From assembly GCF_018257795.1 (NCBI RefSeq), contig NZ_JAERJD010000001.1:1-64000 (forward strand): a DNA stretch of 64,000 bases, written 5' to 3'. Shown here piece after piece: positions 1 through 8,175 of this stretch. The position numbers were made by a program, and so were the translations under genes. Source of the stretch: Citrobacter sp. JGM124 (GTDB taxonomy: Bacteria; Pseudomonadota; Gammaproteobacteria; Enterobacterales; Enterobacteriaceae). A model generated the notes under the pieces. It did not search any database and was not told where the DNA came from. It saw only the letters and a program-made list of their open reading frames with translations. Every line of letters begins with the position of its first letter. Within the stretch, counting starts at the first letter, position 1.

Positions 1-425
1 CGGTCCGTTTCAACCGTAAGCGGCAAAAAGTCTATGTCTACGAATTCCAGAAAAGTTTCTGGCCGTGGAAGCGCTGGTATCCGGTTATCAAAGTATTTGA
101 CTGGAAAGATATCCACGGCGAGTGGGTGATGCGGCGGGGGCATGCCGACTGGGGGCACCGTATTTACTGCGCAGTCTGTAAACCCGGCACCCTGGAGGTG
201 GTGGATCGGTTTATTCTGACCTGGACGGTCGGGGGAACCGATGCTGCAGGGGGGTTGTGGAGTTTCTGCTGTCACTATATGGAGAAGAAGCCGGTGCCGA
301 CCGCGCCGGTGTATCCTGACAAGCCCCGGGACTGGACACCGTTCAAAACGGTCCGCTGGCCGGCAGAGGTGGCGCTTGAGTCCTCCACCGCCCCTGATGG
401 CGAACCGCCATCCGTCACACACTAA
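1..425 (+). CDS. T6SS-associated DUF6708-like membrane protein, 3' part (first visible copy)
   Basis: The reading frame is open from position 3 to TAA at 423-425 and lacks its 5' end, which lies left of the window. The translated part matches the C-terminal 140 residues of the two complete copies downstream almost residue for residue, including the motifs RFNRKRQK, WPWKRW, FDWKDIHGEW and DWTPFKTVRWP. Most base differences are synonymous, so the copy looks maintained. The family resembles DUF6708 proteins found in T6SS effector/immunity neighbourhoods; that name is from memory of the family. An immunity or accessory role is inferred from position. Confidence 0.75.
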   Translation, partial: VRFNRKRQKVYVYEFQKSFWPWKRWYPVIKVFDWKDIHGEWVMRRGHADWGHRIYCAVCKPGTLEVVDRFILTWTVGGTDAAGGLWSFCCHYMEKKPVPTAPVYPDKPRDWTPFKTVRWPAEVALESSTAPDGEPPSVTH

Positions 426-536
426 ACAGTCTTCACCGACGCTGTAAAATAAACCCTGTGGCATCTGGCAGGGCCGCTCATCGGCTGCTGCCAGTCTGCT
501 ATCCACTGCCGTTACCTCTCAAACAGGAACCGCACC

Positions 537-663
537 ATGCCTGTCGATTTAAAAAACAGGCCTGATGTCAGCGTCAGGCCTACCCCCCTAAATTTGCCCG
601 CTGGATGGTGGCGCTGATGATCCTGGTTGGGTTCAGTCTCGTCATTTCGCGTCCGGTGACGGG
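537..663 (+). pseudogene. Truncated, frameshifted 5' end of the pre-tssM membrane-protein gene
   Basis: From ATG 537 the sequence matches the first 127 bp of the intact gene at 2876, starting MPVDLKN. A one-base deletion in the run near 585 shifts the frame and leads to an early stop. After GTGACGGGC at about 663 the match ends and the tail of a different gene begins. This is the closing junction of a tandem duplication and cannot encode the 407-residue protein. Confidence 0.85.
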
Positions 664-773
664 CAGAAGCAGGAGGGCCGCACACCGGCGGTCACGCTGA
701 AGGTGGCATTCGGCCGGACAGCCAGGATGCGGAAAATAAACTGGGCATGACCCTTAACGCGACGCAGGGATAA
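664..773 (+). pseudogene. 3' tail of an unseen upstream gene, first copy
   Basis: One frame reads through residues ending EGGIRPDSQDAENKLG then MTLNATQG and stops at TAA 771-773, four bases before the start codon of the next gene. The same tail occurs at 1837-1946. The parent gene is not in the window; its position directly before an immunity-like gene suggests a T6SS effector or VgrG-type gene, but the 30-odd residues are too few to identify it. Confidence 0.6.
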
Positions 774-777
774 GATA

Positions 778-1596
778 ATGGGTAAAATTAAAAGGCGGCT
801 GAAGAAGCAGGCAGAGCGTGCGGAAAGGAATCGGCCCCCGCGCTCACGGCTGGACCATCCGGTTGAGGGCTGGACAGGGGATATGCCAGACAAAGCAGAG
901 GGCTGCGGCTTTCCCCCGAGGCTTATCTGGGTGAATGAGCTTAACGACGTGTGGATGGAAACACCGCGTTATGTGAATTTTAGCTGGGGCATGTTATGGC
1001 CGATTATGTCTTTATCTGTCTTGCCGCTATTTATTAGTGTTTTTTTTCTTATTTTGCTGGGAAGAGCTTCATTCATACAGGGATGGCTTGCTTTTATTCC
1101 CTGTACATTCTTTTCATTGTGCTTTTTTATTTATCTCCTGAAAGAGATGTTATTTGAGCCCCGCGGTGCTCCGGTCCGTTTCAACCGTAAGCGGCAAAAA
1201 GTCTATGTCTACGAATTCCAGAAAAGTTTCTGGCCGTGGAAGCGCTGGCATCCGGTGATTAAGATATTTGACTGGAAAGACATTCATGGTGAGTGGGTGA
1301 TGCGGAGGGCGCACGCCGACTGGGGACACCGTATCTACTGCGCGGTCTGTAAACCCGGCACCCTGGAAGTGGTGGATCGGTTTATTCTGACCTGGACGGT
1401 CGGTGGAACGGACACTGCAGGGGGATTATGGAGTTTCTGCTGTCACTATATGGAGAAAAAGCCGGTGCCGACCGCGCCGGTGTATCCTGACAAGCCCCGT
1501 GACTGGACACCGTTCAAAACGGTCCGCTGGCCGGCGGAGGTGGCGCTCGAGTCCTCCACCGCCCCTGACGGCGAACAGCCATCCGTCACACACTAA
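778..1596 (+). CDS. T6SS-associated DUF6708-like membrane protein (copy 2)
   Basis: A 272-residue protein. Residues 1-72 are basic then hydrophilic (motifs MGKIKRRLKKQ, PPRLIWVNELNDVWME). Two hydrophobic segments lie at about 75-97 and 103-123. A C-terminal domain from about 127 carries RFNRKRQK, WPWKRW, FDWKDIHGEW and a Cys-containing stretch around GGLWSFCCHYMEKKP. ATG 778 follows CAGGGATAAG, which also contains the stop of the preceding gene tail, suggesting translational coupling. Outside the membrane core it is nearly identical to the copy at 1951-2763; the core is unrelated in sequence and AT-rich. Membrane-bound immunity to a T6SS effector is the likeliest role, inferred from location and multi-copy state. 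No catalytic motif is visible. Confidence 0.75.
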   Translation: MGKIKRRLKKQAERAERNRPPRSRLDHPVEGWTGDMPDKAEGCGFPPRLIWVNELNDVWMETPRYVNFSWGMLWPIMSLSVLPLFISVFFLILLGRASFIQGWLAFIPCTFFSLCFFIYLLKEMLFEPRGAPVRFNRKRQKVYVYEFQKSFWPWKRWHPVIKIFDWKDIHGEWVMRRAHADWGHRIYCAVCKPGTLEVVDRFILTWTVGGTDTAGGLWSFCCHYMEKKPVPTAPVYPDKPRDWTPFKTVRWPAEVALESSTAPDGEQPSVTH

Positions 1597-1708
1597 ACAG
1601 TCTTCACCGACGCTGTAAAATAACCCCTGGCGGCATCTGGCAAGGTTGCTTATCGGATACTGCCAGTCTGTTATCCATTGCCGTTACCTCTAAAACAGGA
1701 ACCGCACC

Positions 1709-1873
1709 ATGCCTGTCGATTTAAAAAACAGGCCTGATGTCAGCATCAGGCCTGCTGCCCTAAAATATGCCCGCTGGATGGTAGTGCTGATGATCCTGAC
1801 TGGATTCAGTGTCGTCATTTCGCGTCTGGTGACGGGCAAAAGCCGGGGGGCCGCACACCGGCGGTCACGCTGA
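1709..1873 (+). pseudogene. Truncated 5' end of the pre-tssM gene, open as a 54-residue single-helix ORF
   Basis: Second partial duplicate of the start of the gene at 2876. Here the frame is intact through the first membrane helix (RWMVVLMILTGFSVVISRLV), then crosses the duplication junction near 1836 into an out-of-frame tail and stops at TGA 1871-1873. The product would be a 54-residue single-span peptide with a basic C-terminus (ending HRRSR). It has the same upstream context as the intact gene, so it may be translated, but it most simply reads as a duplication remnant. Confidence 0.7.
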
Positions 1874-1946
1874 AGGTGGCATACGGCCGGACAGCCAGGA
1901 TGCGGAAAATAAACTGGGCATGACCCTTAACGCGACGCAGGGATAA
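1837..1946 (+). pseudogene. 3' tail of an unseen upstream gene, second copy
   Basis: Near-identical repeat of 664-773, ending at TAA 1944-1946, four bases before ATG 1951. Together with the truncated head before it, it marks the second duplication junction. Confidence 0.6.
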
Positions 1947-1950
1947 GATA

Positions 1951-2763
1951 ATGGGCAAAATTAAAAGGCGGCTGAAGAAACAGGCAGAGCGAGCGGAAAG
2001 GAATCGGCCCCCGCGCTCACGGCTGGACCATCCGGTTGAGGGCTGGACAGGGGATATGCCGGACAAGGCAGAGGACTGCGGCTTTCCCCCGAGGCTTATC
2101 TGGGTGAATGAGCTTAACGATGTGTGGATGGAGACCCCGCGTTATGTGAATTTTGGCTGGGGTGGGCAGTGGTTAGCTTTGTTAATAATATCAATCCCTT
2201 ATTTTGGTTATATTTTTCTGACATTTAGTGTCATTTCTAACAAACTTGTATTTTCATCGTTTTTGGCTTGCACTGTAGTATTAGGCGTTGTGGTTATTTA
2301 TTTTTATAAATCAGTGCTCCTCGAACCACGTGGAGCGCCCGTTCGCTTCAATCGCAAGCGACAGAAAGTCTATGTCTACGAATTCCAGAAAAGTTTCTGG
2401 CCGTGGAAGCGCTGGCATCCGGTGATTAAGATATTTGATTGGAAAGACATTCATGGTGAGTGGGTGATGCGGCGGGCGCACGCCGACTGGGGGCACCGTA
2501 TCTACTGCGCGGTCTGTAAACCCGGCACCCTGGAAGTGGTGGATCGGTTTATTCTGACCTGGACGGTCGGTGGAACGGACACGGCAGGGGGATTATGGAG
2601 TTTCTGCTGTCACTATATGGAGAAAAAGCCGGTGCCGACCGTGCCGGTGTATCCTGACAAGCCCCGCGACTGGACGCCGTTCAAAACGGTCCGCTGGCCG
2701 GCGGAGGTGGCGATCGAGTCCTCCACCGCACCTGACAGCGAACCGCCATCCGTCACACACTAA
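1951..2763 (+). CDS. T6SS-associated DUF6708-like membrane protein (copy 3)
   Basis: A 270-residue paralog of the protein at 778-1596. Residues 1-72 differ from copy 2 at only a few positions and residues from about 138 to the end are again almost identical. Between them the membrane core (about 74-125, two hydrophobic segments) shares no clear sequence with copy 2. The divergent patch ends inside the codons for VRFNRKRQK: up to about 2366 the DNA differs from copy 2 at many synonymous positions, then becomes nearly identical. That pattern points to recombination exchanging the core while the flanks stay homogenised. Probably a membrane immunity or accessory protein of the adjacent T6SS; not experimentally anchored here. 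Confidence 0.75.
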   Translation: MGKIKRRLKKQAERAERNRPPRSRLDHPVEGWTGDMPDKAEDCGFPPRLIWVNELNDVWMETPRYVNFGWGGQWLALLIISIPYFGYIFLTFSVISNKLVFSSFLACTVVLGVVVIYFYKSVLLEPRGAPVRFNRKRQKVYVYEFQKSFWPWKRWHPVIKIFDWKDIHGEWVMRRAHADWGHRIYCAVCKPGTLEVVDRFILTWTVGGTDTAGGLWSFCCHYMEKKPVPTVPVYPDKPRDWTPFKTVRWPAEVAIESSTAPDSEPPSVTH

Positions 2764-2875
2764 AGAGTATTAATCGACGCTGTAAAATAACCCCCTGTGG
2801 CATCTGGCAAGGTCGCTTATCGGATCCTGCCAGTCTGTTATCCATTGCCGTTACCTCTAAAACAAGAACCACACT

Positions 2876-4099
2876 ATGCCTGTCGATTTAAAAAACATGC
2901 CTGATGTCAGCATCAAGCCTGCACCCCCAAAATTTGCCCGCTGGATGGTAGTGCTGATGATCCTGACTGGATTCAGTGTCGTCATTTCCCGTCTGGTGAC
3001 GGGAAAAAATAACGTGTTGCTGACCGTGGTGTTGCCCGCGATAGTGCTTGGAGGGTTGCTGTTTATTTTGTTCGTGATTTATCTGCTGCGTGCAATTTCC
3101 GCCAATGCCCGGGACAGGGAGCGGGAACAGACGATCCTCAAGGAGGTTCGCCGGGGCAGACGTGCGTTGCAAATTCTGGCGGCTGAATGCTGCACGGCAC
3201 ACTCCTCTGTGGGTAAACCGTTCACGGCCATTGGCAGCAATCTTGTGAAAAATGAGAATGTCTTTTATCCCCAGCTATCCTGGCGCGGGGAGGAAGATAT
3301 CCGTCTGAGTCAGATAGCCCGTGCCGGGGGAGCTAAAGAAGAACAGCATCTTCAGGCATTATTCAGGGCTCTAACCCGCAAACTGGCGCAGTCGCTGTCT
3401 TTACTGCCAGCAGAGCAGCCCGTAATGGTATTTCTGGAGCATTCCTCATCTTTACCTGAAGAGAAAGCGTTCGCGTTTTTTTGGGATGCCTGGCAACAGT
3501 CAGGTGTTCAGCAACCGGTTTCCAGCCTCGCCGGGAGTGGTGCGCAAGTTATTGATGACTGGCTCGACCATTATACCCGTAGCGAGGCTGTTCTTCTGGT
3601 GGTGTCATGGCAGTACGCGCCGCTCAATACGCCGATGTCTGCTGAGGCGATAAGTGGCCTGTTATTGGGTAATCGCCTGACACAGGGCATCCTTCCGCCG
3701 CTGGCCTTCCTGCACCGCCCGGAGTCCGGAGAAGGAGAACCTGATGCGTTGCACTATGCCATTACCCGAGCACTCGACTGGGTGCCGGTTAACGCCGAAA
3801 AGCCGGAGCACCTGTGGCTCAGTGGGGTGGATGCTGAAACCGAGGCTCATGCCATGCTGATGAAAGGCATTGGTGCCGCAGGCCTGGAAAATATCGACCC
3901 GCTGACGGGGTTTCATAATTTTAATGATTTTCTGGGTAATCCTGGTAACGCATCACTCTGGCTTGCTGTGGCCGGTGCCACACAATCAATACATCAACAA
4001 CCGGCGTATCACTTACTGATTAGTCGCGATCAACAAACTGGAATGGTCTGGAATATGGTTGTATCCCCTGTGAATTCCGCTAAGGAGGGCAAAGCATGA
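2876..4099 (+). CDS. T6SS accessory membrane protein upstream of TssM
   Basis: A 407-residue protein with two predicted membrane helices (about 23-42 and 47-72), a charged segment rich in Arg/Glu (75-93), and a large soluble domain of about 310 residues. No motif that I recognise is present. Its stop overlaps the start of tssM (ATGA-type overlap at 4096-4099) and the tssM ribosome site AAGGAGGG lies in its last codons, so the two are translationally coupled. This argues for a role with the TssM/TssL/TssJ membrane complex, by context only. It is the intact parent of the truncated heads at 537 and 1709. Confidence 0.7.
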   Translation: MPVDLKNMPDVSIKPAPPKFARWMVVLMILTGFSVVISRLVTGKNNVLLTVVLPAIVLGGLLFILFVIYLLRAISANARDREREQTILKEVRRGRRALQILAAECCTAHSSVGKPFTAIGSNLVKNENVFYPQLSWRGEEDIRLSQIARAGGAKEEQHLQALFRALTRKLAQSLSLLPAEQPVMVFLEHSSSLPEEKAFAFFWDAWQQSGVQQPVSSLAGSGAQVIDDWLDHYTRSEAVLLVVSWQYAPLNTPMSAEAISGLLLGNRLTQGILPPLAFLHRPESGEGEPDALHYAITRALDWVPVNAEKPEHLWLSGVDAETEAHAMLMKGIGAAGLENIDPLTGFHNFNDFLGNPGNASLWLAVAGATQSIHQQPAYHLLISRDQQTGMVWNMVVSPVNSAKEGKA

Positions 4100-7000
4100 G
4101 GCGCTTCTTCTTACTGTTAAAAAAACCGGAAATTTTGTTCTGGCTTGTGGTATTAGCTGCACTGGTTTGCAGTCTTATCCTGGTGGGTATCGTTTACTGG
4201 CAGCCTGAAAAACTTCAACTCATCAGGGATACTCCAGCCTGGTATGGCTGGTTGAGTGGTTCTGTGGCAGCAAGTATTGCTCTGGCCATAACTGGAGTAT
4301 TTCTTTTCTTTGGTGCGCGCACTGAAGGTAAACGCAGTTTCAGTAAAGAACGGCAACATGCGCAGGGTGATGATGTTAAGACACCGCCAAAGGAAGATGC
4401 TACGTCTATATCGGTTGCCGTGTCTGGCTGCCAACAGCTCCGCGCCTACCTTCGCCGCCGCTACCATATCTTCTGGCACCATAAAGTCAGCCTTCTGCTG
4501 GTCACCGGCGATGAAGCTGCAATCGAACAACTGGTACCCGGACTGCAGGAAAACCAGTGGCTTGAAGGCAACCGTACCGTGCTAATTTACGGCGGCAGTC
4601 TGACCACTGAACCGGACACAGAAAAATATACCGCGCTACGCAAACTGCGTCGCGGGCGTCCACTGGACGGTATTGTCCGCGTCATGCCGCAGTCGCTTAA
4701 TTTGACCCCACAAATTAGCGACAACGATTTACGCGGACTGGAAAACATCAGTGAACTGCTGCGCTATTCCGCCCCGGTCTGGTTGTGGCAGCTGTGTGAC
4801 AGCAAGTGGTCGCAGGCAAAACGCACAGAACAGACGGTAGGGGCCAGTTTCCCGCCGCGTGCTAAACCTGACGATATTACCCGCCAGCTTGAGCTGCTGC
4901 TGCCGGCCCTGCGAACGCAGGGGGTGAGTCAGGTCGCTGAGAACAACGGCCACGACTTCCTGCTACGCCTGGGCCAGTACCTCAAAGACGGCGGTATCGC
5001 CCGCTGGACTCAGCAACTGGTGCCATGGCTGCCTGTCTCACAGCAGCGCGTTCCGCTGCGTGGTCTGATGTTCAGCCTGCCGGAGAATAAACCCGCCGCT
5101 ATCGCAGGAGAAACAGCCGGAGCCACACCTGCCGATGCTGAGAAATATATCCCTGAATCACAACGCCATGCGCTGACCCTGCCGGTGACCTGGCAGGGGA
5201 TCGTGAATGACTGTACCCGCGTGCGTGGCCGCCGGGTCGGCATGGCGTGGGAACGGACAGCCGCCTGGGCACTGATGGCCGTTGTCGGGGTCTGGGCCGC
5301 GGGGATGCTGCTGTCATTCGCGGTTAATCGCCAGCAGATCATATCCATTGCCGGGCAGGCACATGCCCTGGTGGAGCACCCCGCGGTATCGGATCATCAA
5401 CTGACGGCCCTGCATACCCTACGCAATGATGCCGGTCACCTGCAGTACCATGCCATGAACGGCGCTCCCTGGTATCAGCGTTTCGGCCTGGACCATAACT
5501 CGCAGCTGTTCGATGCCATGCTCCCCTGGTACGGCGTGGCGAACAACTACCTGATTCGTGACCCGGCAAACGTTGCCCTGACGCAAAAGCTCATCGCGCT
5601 GGCACACTCAGCTCCCAATAGTGAACAGCGGGCACAATTGTCAAAGCCGGGCTATGACCAGCTGAAAGCCTGGCTGATGATGTCCCGCCCGGATAAGGCT
5701 GACGGGGCGTTTTATGCTCAGACCATGAAAGCCGTGCAGCCGACACGCGCAGGTATCTCAACCGGGTTGTGGCAGAGCCTGTCACCGGATTTGTGGGCTT
5801 TCTATATCAGTACGCTGCCCCGGCAGCCCCGGTGGGGGATCACCCAGGACGCTGCTCTGGTCAGCCAGAGTCGCCAGGTATTGTTGCAGCAGATTGGCCG
5901 CCGCAACGCGGAAAGCACGCTGTATGAAAACATGCTCAAATCCGTGCGCCGTAATTTTGCTGATGTGTCTCTGGAAGACATGACCAGCGGCACCGACGCG
6001 CGCCGGCTGTTTTCAACCCGCGAGGTGGTGCCTGGCATGTTCACCCGTCAGGCCTGGGAAGGGGAGATCCGGCAGGCTATTGAGAAGGTCGCCAGTTCGC
6101 GCCGGGATGAAATCGACTGGGTACTGAGTGACAGTCGGGCATCCGTCTCCTCTGAACTGTTGCCGGAGGCACTGAAAGCGCGTCTGACACAACGCTACTT
6201 CAATGATTTTGCCGGCAGCTGGCTGGCGTTTCTCAACAGCCTTCACTGGAATCAGGCAAACACGATTGCCGAGGTTATCGACCAGTTCACGCTGATGAGT
6301 GATGCACGCCAGTCGCCACTGATTGCCCTGATGAATACGGTCGCCTGGCAAGGGCAGACCGGGCAGCAAAGCGGGGGGCTGTCTGACTCGATCATCAAAT
6401 CAGCCAGGGATCTGGTGGGCAGGAAAGACAACCCCGCGACTGACCTGTCTGCTTTGGGCGCTCAGGGGCCACTGGATGAAACCTTTGGCCCGTTGCTTCA
6501 GCTGCTGGGTAAAAATACAGGCAGTAACGTCATGTCGGCAGACGACTCGCTGAGTCTGCAGACGTATCTGACCCGAATGACGCGTGTGCGTCTGCGCCTG
6601 CAGCAGGTGGTCAGCTCCCCCGATCCCCAGGAGATGATGCAGACCCTGGCGCAAACGGTATTCCAGGGCAAAAGCATCGATCTGACTGATACCCAACAAT
6701 ACGGCAGTCTGATTGCGGCGAGCCTCGGTGAAGAGTGGAACGGGTTTGGGAACACGATGTTTGTGCAGCCCCTGACCCAGGCCTGGGAAACGGTGCTTCA
6801 GCCGTCGGCCGCGAGCCTGAATGATAAATGGCGGCGTTCTGTGGTGGCGGGCTGGAACAGTGCCTTTGACGGGCGCTTCCCGTTTGCCGCGAGCAGGAGT
6901 GATGCTTCCCTGCCGATGCTGGCGGAGTTTATCCGTGGGGACAGTGGCCGTATTGAGCGCTTCCTGACAACGGAGCTCCGGGGAGTCCTGCACAAGGAGG

Positions 7001-7581
7001 GGAGCCAGTGGGTGCCGGATGACGTTAATACGCAGAAACTGCGCTTTAACCCGGCTTTCCTGAAGGCGATTAACCAGCTGAGTCAGCTGTCGGGCATTCT
7101 GTTTACTGACGGCGGGCAGGGCATCAGTTTTGAGCTGCAGGCGCTTCCTGTACCACAGGTGGTGGAAACCCGGCTGACCCTGGACGGACAAAAACTGCAT
7201 TACTTTAACCAGATGGTTGACTGGCAGTCCTTCCGTTGGCCTGGGGAAACCTACAAACCCGGGACGATGCTGACCTGGACCTCAACCGATACGGGGGCAC
7301 GTCTGTTCGGGGACTACAGTGGCACCTGGGGCTTTATTCGCTGGCTGGAGCAGGGCAAGCGTCAGCAGCTTGATCGCAGTCAGTGGATGCTGAGTTTCAC
7401 CACCCCGGACCGGCAAACCCTGCAGTGGATCCTGCGTTCACAACTCGGGAAAGGTCCGCTGGCGCTGCTGGACCTGCACGGTTTTACGTTGCCGGATCAG
7501 ATATTCAGTATCGACAGCGCGGCCACCACTCAGGCGCTGATGACCCGTGCCGGAAACAGTGACGTGGATAGCGTTGAATAA
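4096..7581 (+). CDS. tssM: Type VI secretion inner-membrane protein TssM (IcmF/VasK family)
   Basis: At 1161 residues it has normal TssM length. Two N-terminal helices (about 14-35 and 51-72), a cytoplasmic domain, a third helix (about 386-410, around AAWALMAVVGVWAAG) and a long periplasmic region ending in a beta-rich C-terminal domain match the IcmF layout. TssM spans the inner membrane and, with TssL and the lipoprotein TssJ, forms the T6SS trans-envelope complex. The spot where many homologs carry a Walker A loop reads LLLVTGDEAAIEQL and lacks GKT/S, so this subtype probably does not bind nucleotide there. ATG 4096 follows AAGGAGGG. The frame is intact throughout. Confidence 0.93.
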   Translation: MRRFFLLLKKPEILFWLVVLAALVCSLILVGIVYWQPEKLQLIRDTPAWYGWLSGSVAASIALAITGVFLFFGARTEGKRSFSKERQHAQGDDVKTPPKEDATSISVAVSGCQQLRAYLRRRYHIFWHHKVSLLLVTGDEAAIEQLVPGLQENQWLEGNRTVLIYGGSLTTEPDTEKYTALRKLRRGRPLDGIVRVMPQSLNLTPQISDNDLRGLENISELLRYSAPVWLWQLCDSKWSQAKRTEQTVGASFPPRAKPDDITRQLELLLPALRTQGVSQVAENNGHDFLLRLGQYLKDGGIARWTQQLVPWLPVSQQRVPLRGLMFSLPENKPAAIAGETAGATPADAEKYIPESQRHALTLPVTWQGIVNDCTRVRGRRVGMAWERTAAWALMAVVGVWAAGMLLSFAVNRQQIISIAGQAHALVEHPAVSDHQLTALHTLRNDAGHLQYHAMNGAPWYQRFGLDHNSQLFDAMLPWYGVANNYLIRDPANVALTQKLIALAHSAPNSEQRAQLSKPGYDQLKAWLMMSRPDKADGAFYAQTMKAVQPTRAGISTGLWQSLSPDLWAFYISTLPRQPRWGITQDAALVSQSRQVLLQQIGRRNAESTLYENMLKSVRRNFADVSLEDMTSGTDARRLFSTREVVPGMFTRQAWEGEIRQAIEKVASSRRDEIDWVLSDSRASVSSELLPEALKARLTQRYFNDFAGSWLAFLNSLHWNQANTIAEVIDQFTLMSDARQSPLIALMNTVAWQGQTGQQSGGLSDSIIKSARDLVGRKDNPATDLSALGAQGPLDETFGPLLQLLGKNTGSNVMSADDSLSLQTYLTRMTRVRLRLQQVVSSPDPQEMMQTLAQTVFQGKSIDLTDTQQYGSLIAASLGEEWNGFGNTMFVQPLTQAWETVLQPSAASLNDKWRRSVVAGWNSAFDGRFPFAASRSDASLPMLAEFIRGDSGRIERFLTTELRGVLHKEGSQWVPDDVNTQKLRFNPAFLKAINQLSQLSGILFTDGGQGISFELQALPVPQVVETRLTLDGQKLHYFNQMVDWQSFRWPGETYKPGTMLTWTSTDTGARLFGDYSGTWGFIRWLEQGKRQQLDRSQWMLSFTTPDRQTLQWILRSQLGKGPLALLDLHGFTLPDQIFSIDSAATTQALMTRAGNSDVDSVE

Positions 7582-7656
7582 TGCGCGCACTGAGGACTCT
7601 GGTCGCAGTCTGTCAGGCTGGCCAACGCTGCGGCAACAGGCGCAGCGTTGGCCCCC

Positions 7657-7755
7657 AGTGAAACCGACAAATTACGGTTTCAGTCTGAGATGGATTTGCT
7701 TCTGTCCGGTCTGATTGTGCTCGATTCGGCAAGCAGCACGGTATTTTGCGATTGA
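7657..7755 (+). pseudogene. Orphan 3' end of a tssA-like gene
   Basis: One frame encodes 32 residues ending at TGA 7753-7755 that align without gaps to the last residues of the intact TssA at 9429-11021: SETDKLRFQSEMDLLLSGL here against NEADKTRLQPEMDALLSGL there, then a matching stop. No upstream tssA frame remains. It lies between tssM and the PAAR gene and indicates a former duplication of the PAAR-to-tssA block followed by deletion. Confidence 0.75.
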
Positions 7756-7782
7756 ATAGTTGATAAACTCAGGATGTGAAAA

Positions 7783-8061
7783 ATGGCGAAAGGTTATTAT
7801 CTGGTAAAGGGTGACATGACCACCTGCGGTGGAAAAATTCTTGAAGGTGATCCGGCCGATACCATCATGGGGATCCCTGTTGCCCGGGAGCAGGAGAAGG
7901 TGACCTGCGGAAAACATACCGGGACTTACAAAATAGTGGGGCATATCCCGAGCAATAATGCCAACGGGCGAAAATATGCCGGTTCGCTTCATAGCTCAAG
8001 TAGTTGCCCCTGCGGTGCAAAATTTATCCCTTCCCGGCATGAACGTACTTACGGTGGATAA
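7783..8061 (+). CDS. PAAR-domain T6SS spike-tip protein
   Basis: A 92-residue protein opening MAKGYYLVKGDMTTCGGKI, with a second repeat-like glycine turn (GDPADTIMGIPVAREQEKVTCG) and a Cys/His-rich end (SCPCGAKF, SRHERTY). This is the size and pattern of a stand-alone PAAR protein, which caps the VgrG spike and recruits effectors. There is no C-terminal toxin extension. ATG 7783 is preceded by a weak ribosome site (CAGGATG). It lies among broken effector/immunity remnants, so its partner effector may be lost or encoded elsewhere. Confidence 0.85.
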   Translation: MAKGYYLVKGDMTTCGGKILEGDPADTIMGIPVAREQEKVTCGKHTGTYKIVGHIPSNNANGRKYAGSLHSSSSCPCGAKFIPSRHERTYGG

Positions 8062-8175
8062 TCGCACTACCGGTTATCGTGATATTTCTGGATCACAGGC
8101 TGAACATATTACAGGGCTCCGTTGTGCCCTGAACCCCAGGATAACAAAGTAACAATAAATATGGGCGACTGGAGT

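Larger units (their letters stand above)
1..3008. repeat. 1.17-kb tandem repeat array of T6SS-linked membrane-protein genes
   Basis: Three copies of one module lie head to tail: a partial copy at 1-663, a full copy at 664-1836, and a copy starting at 1837 that runs into the intact gene at 2876. The start codons of the repeated gene (778 and 1951) are 1173 bp apart. Each unit holds about 110 bp of the 3' end of an upstream gene (not present intact here), the 270-272 codon membrane-protein gene, a spacer, and about 127 bp of the 5' end of the gene that is intact at 2876. The junctions after GTGACGGG (near 663 and 1836) are where the tandem duplication closed. The array continues past the left edge of the window. 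Confidence 0.9.

Noticed and set aside
1-3008. CRISPR-like array
   Set aside because: The repeats are 1.17-kb gene-sized units, not short repeats with spacers. No CRISPR array was seen anywhere in the window.
6400-7200. A 266-codon minus-strand frame opposite tssM
   Set aside because: It lies wholly within the intact tssM coding frame, has no recognisable domain and reflects codon bias on the other strand.
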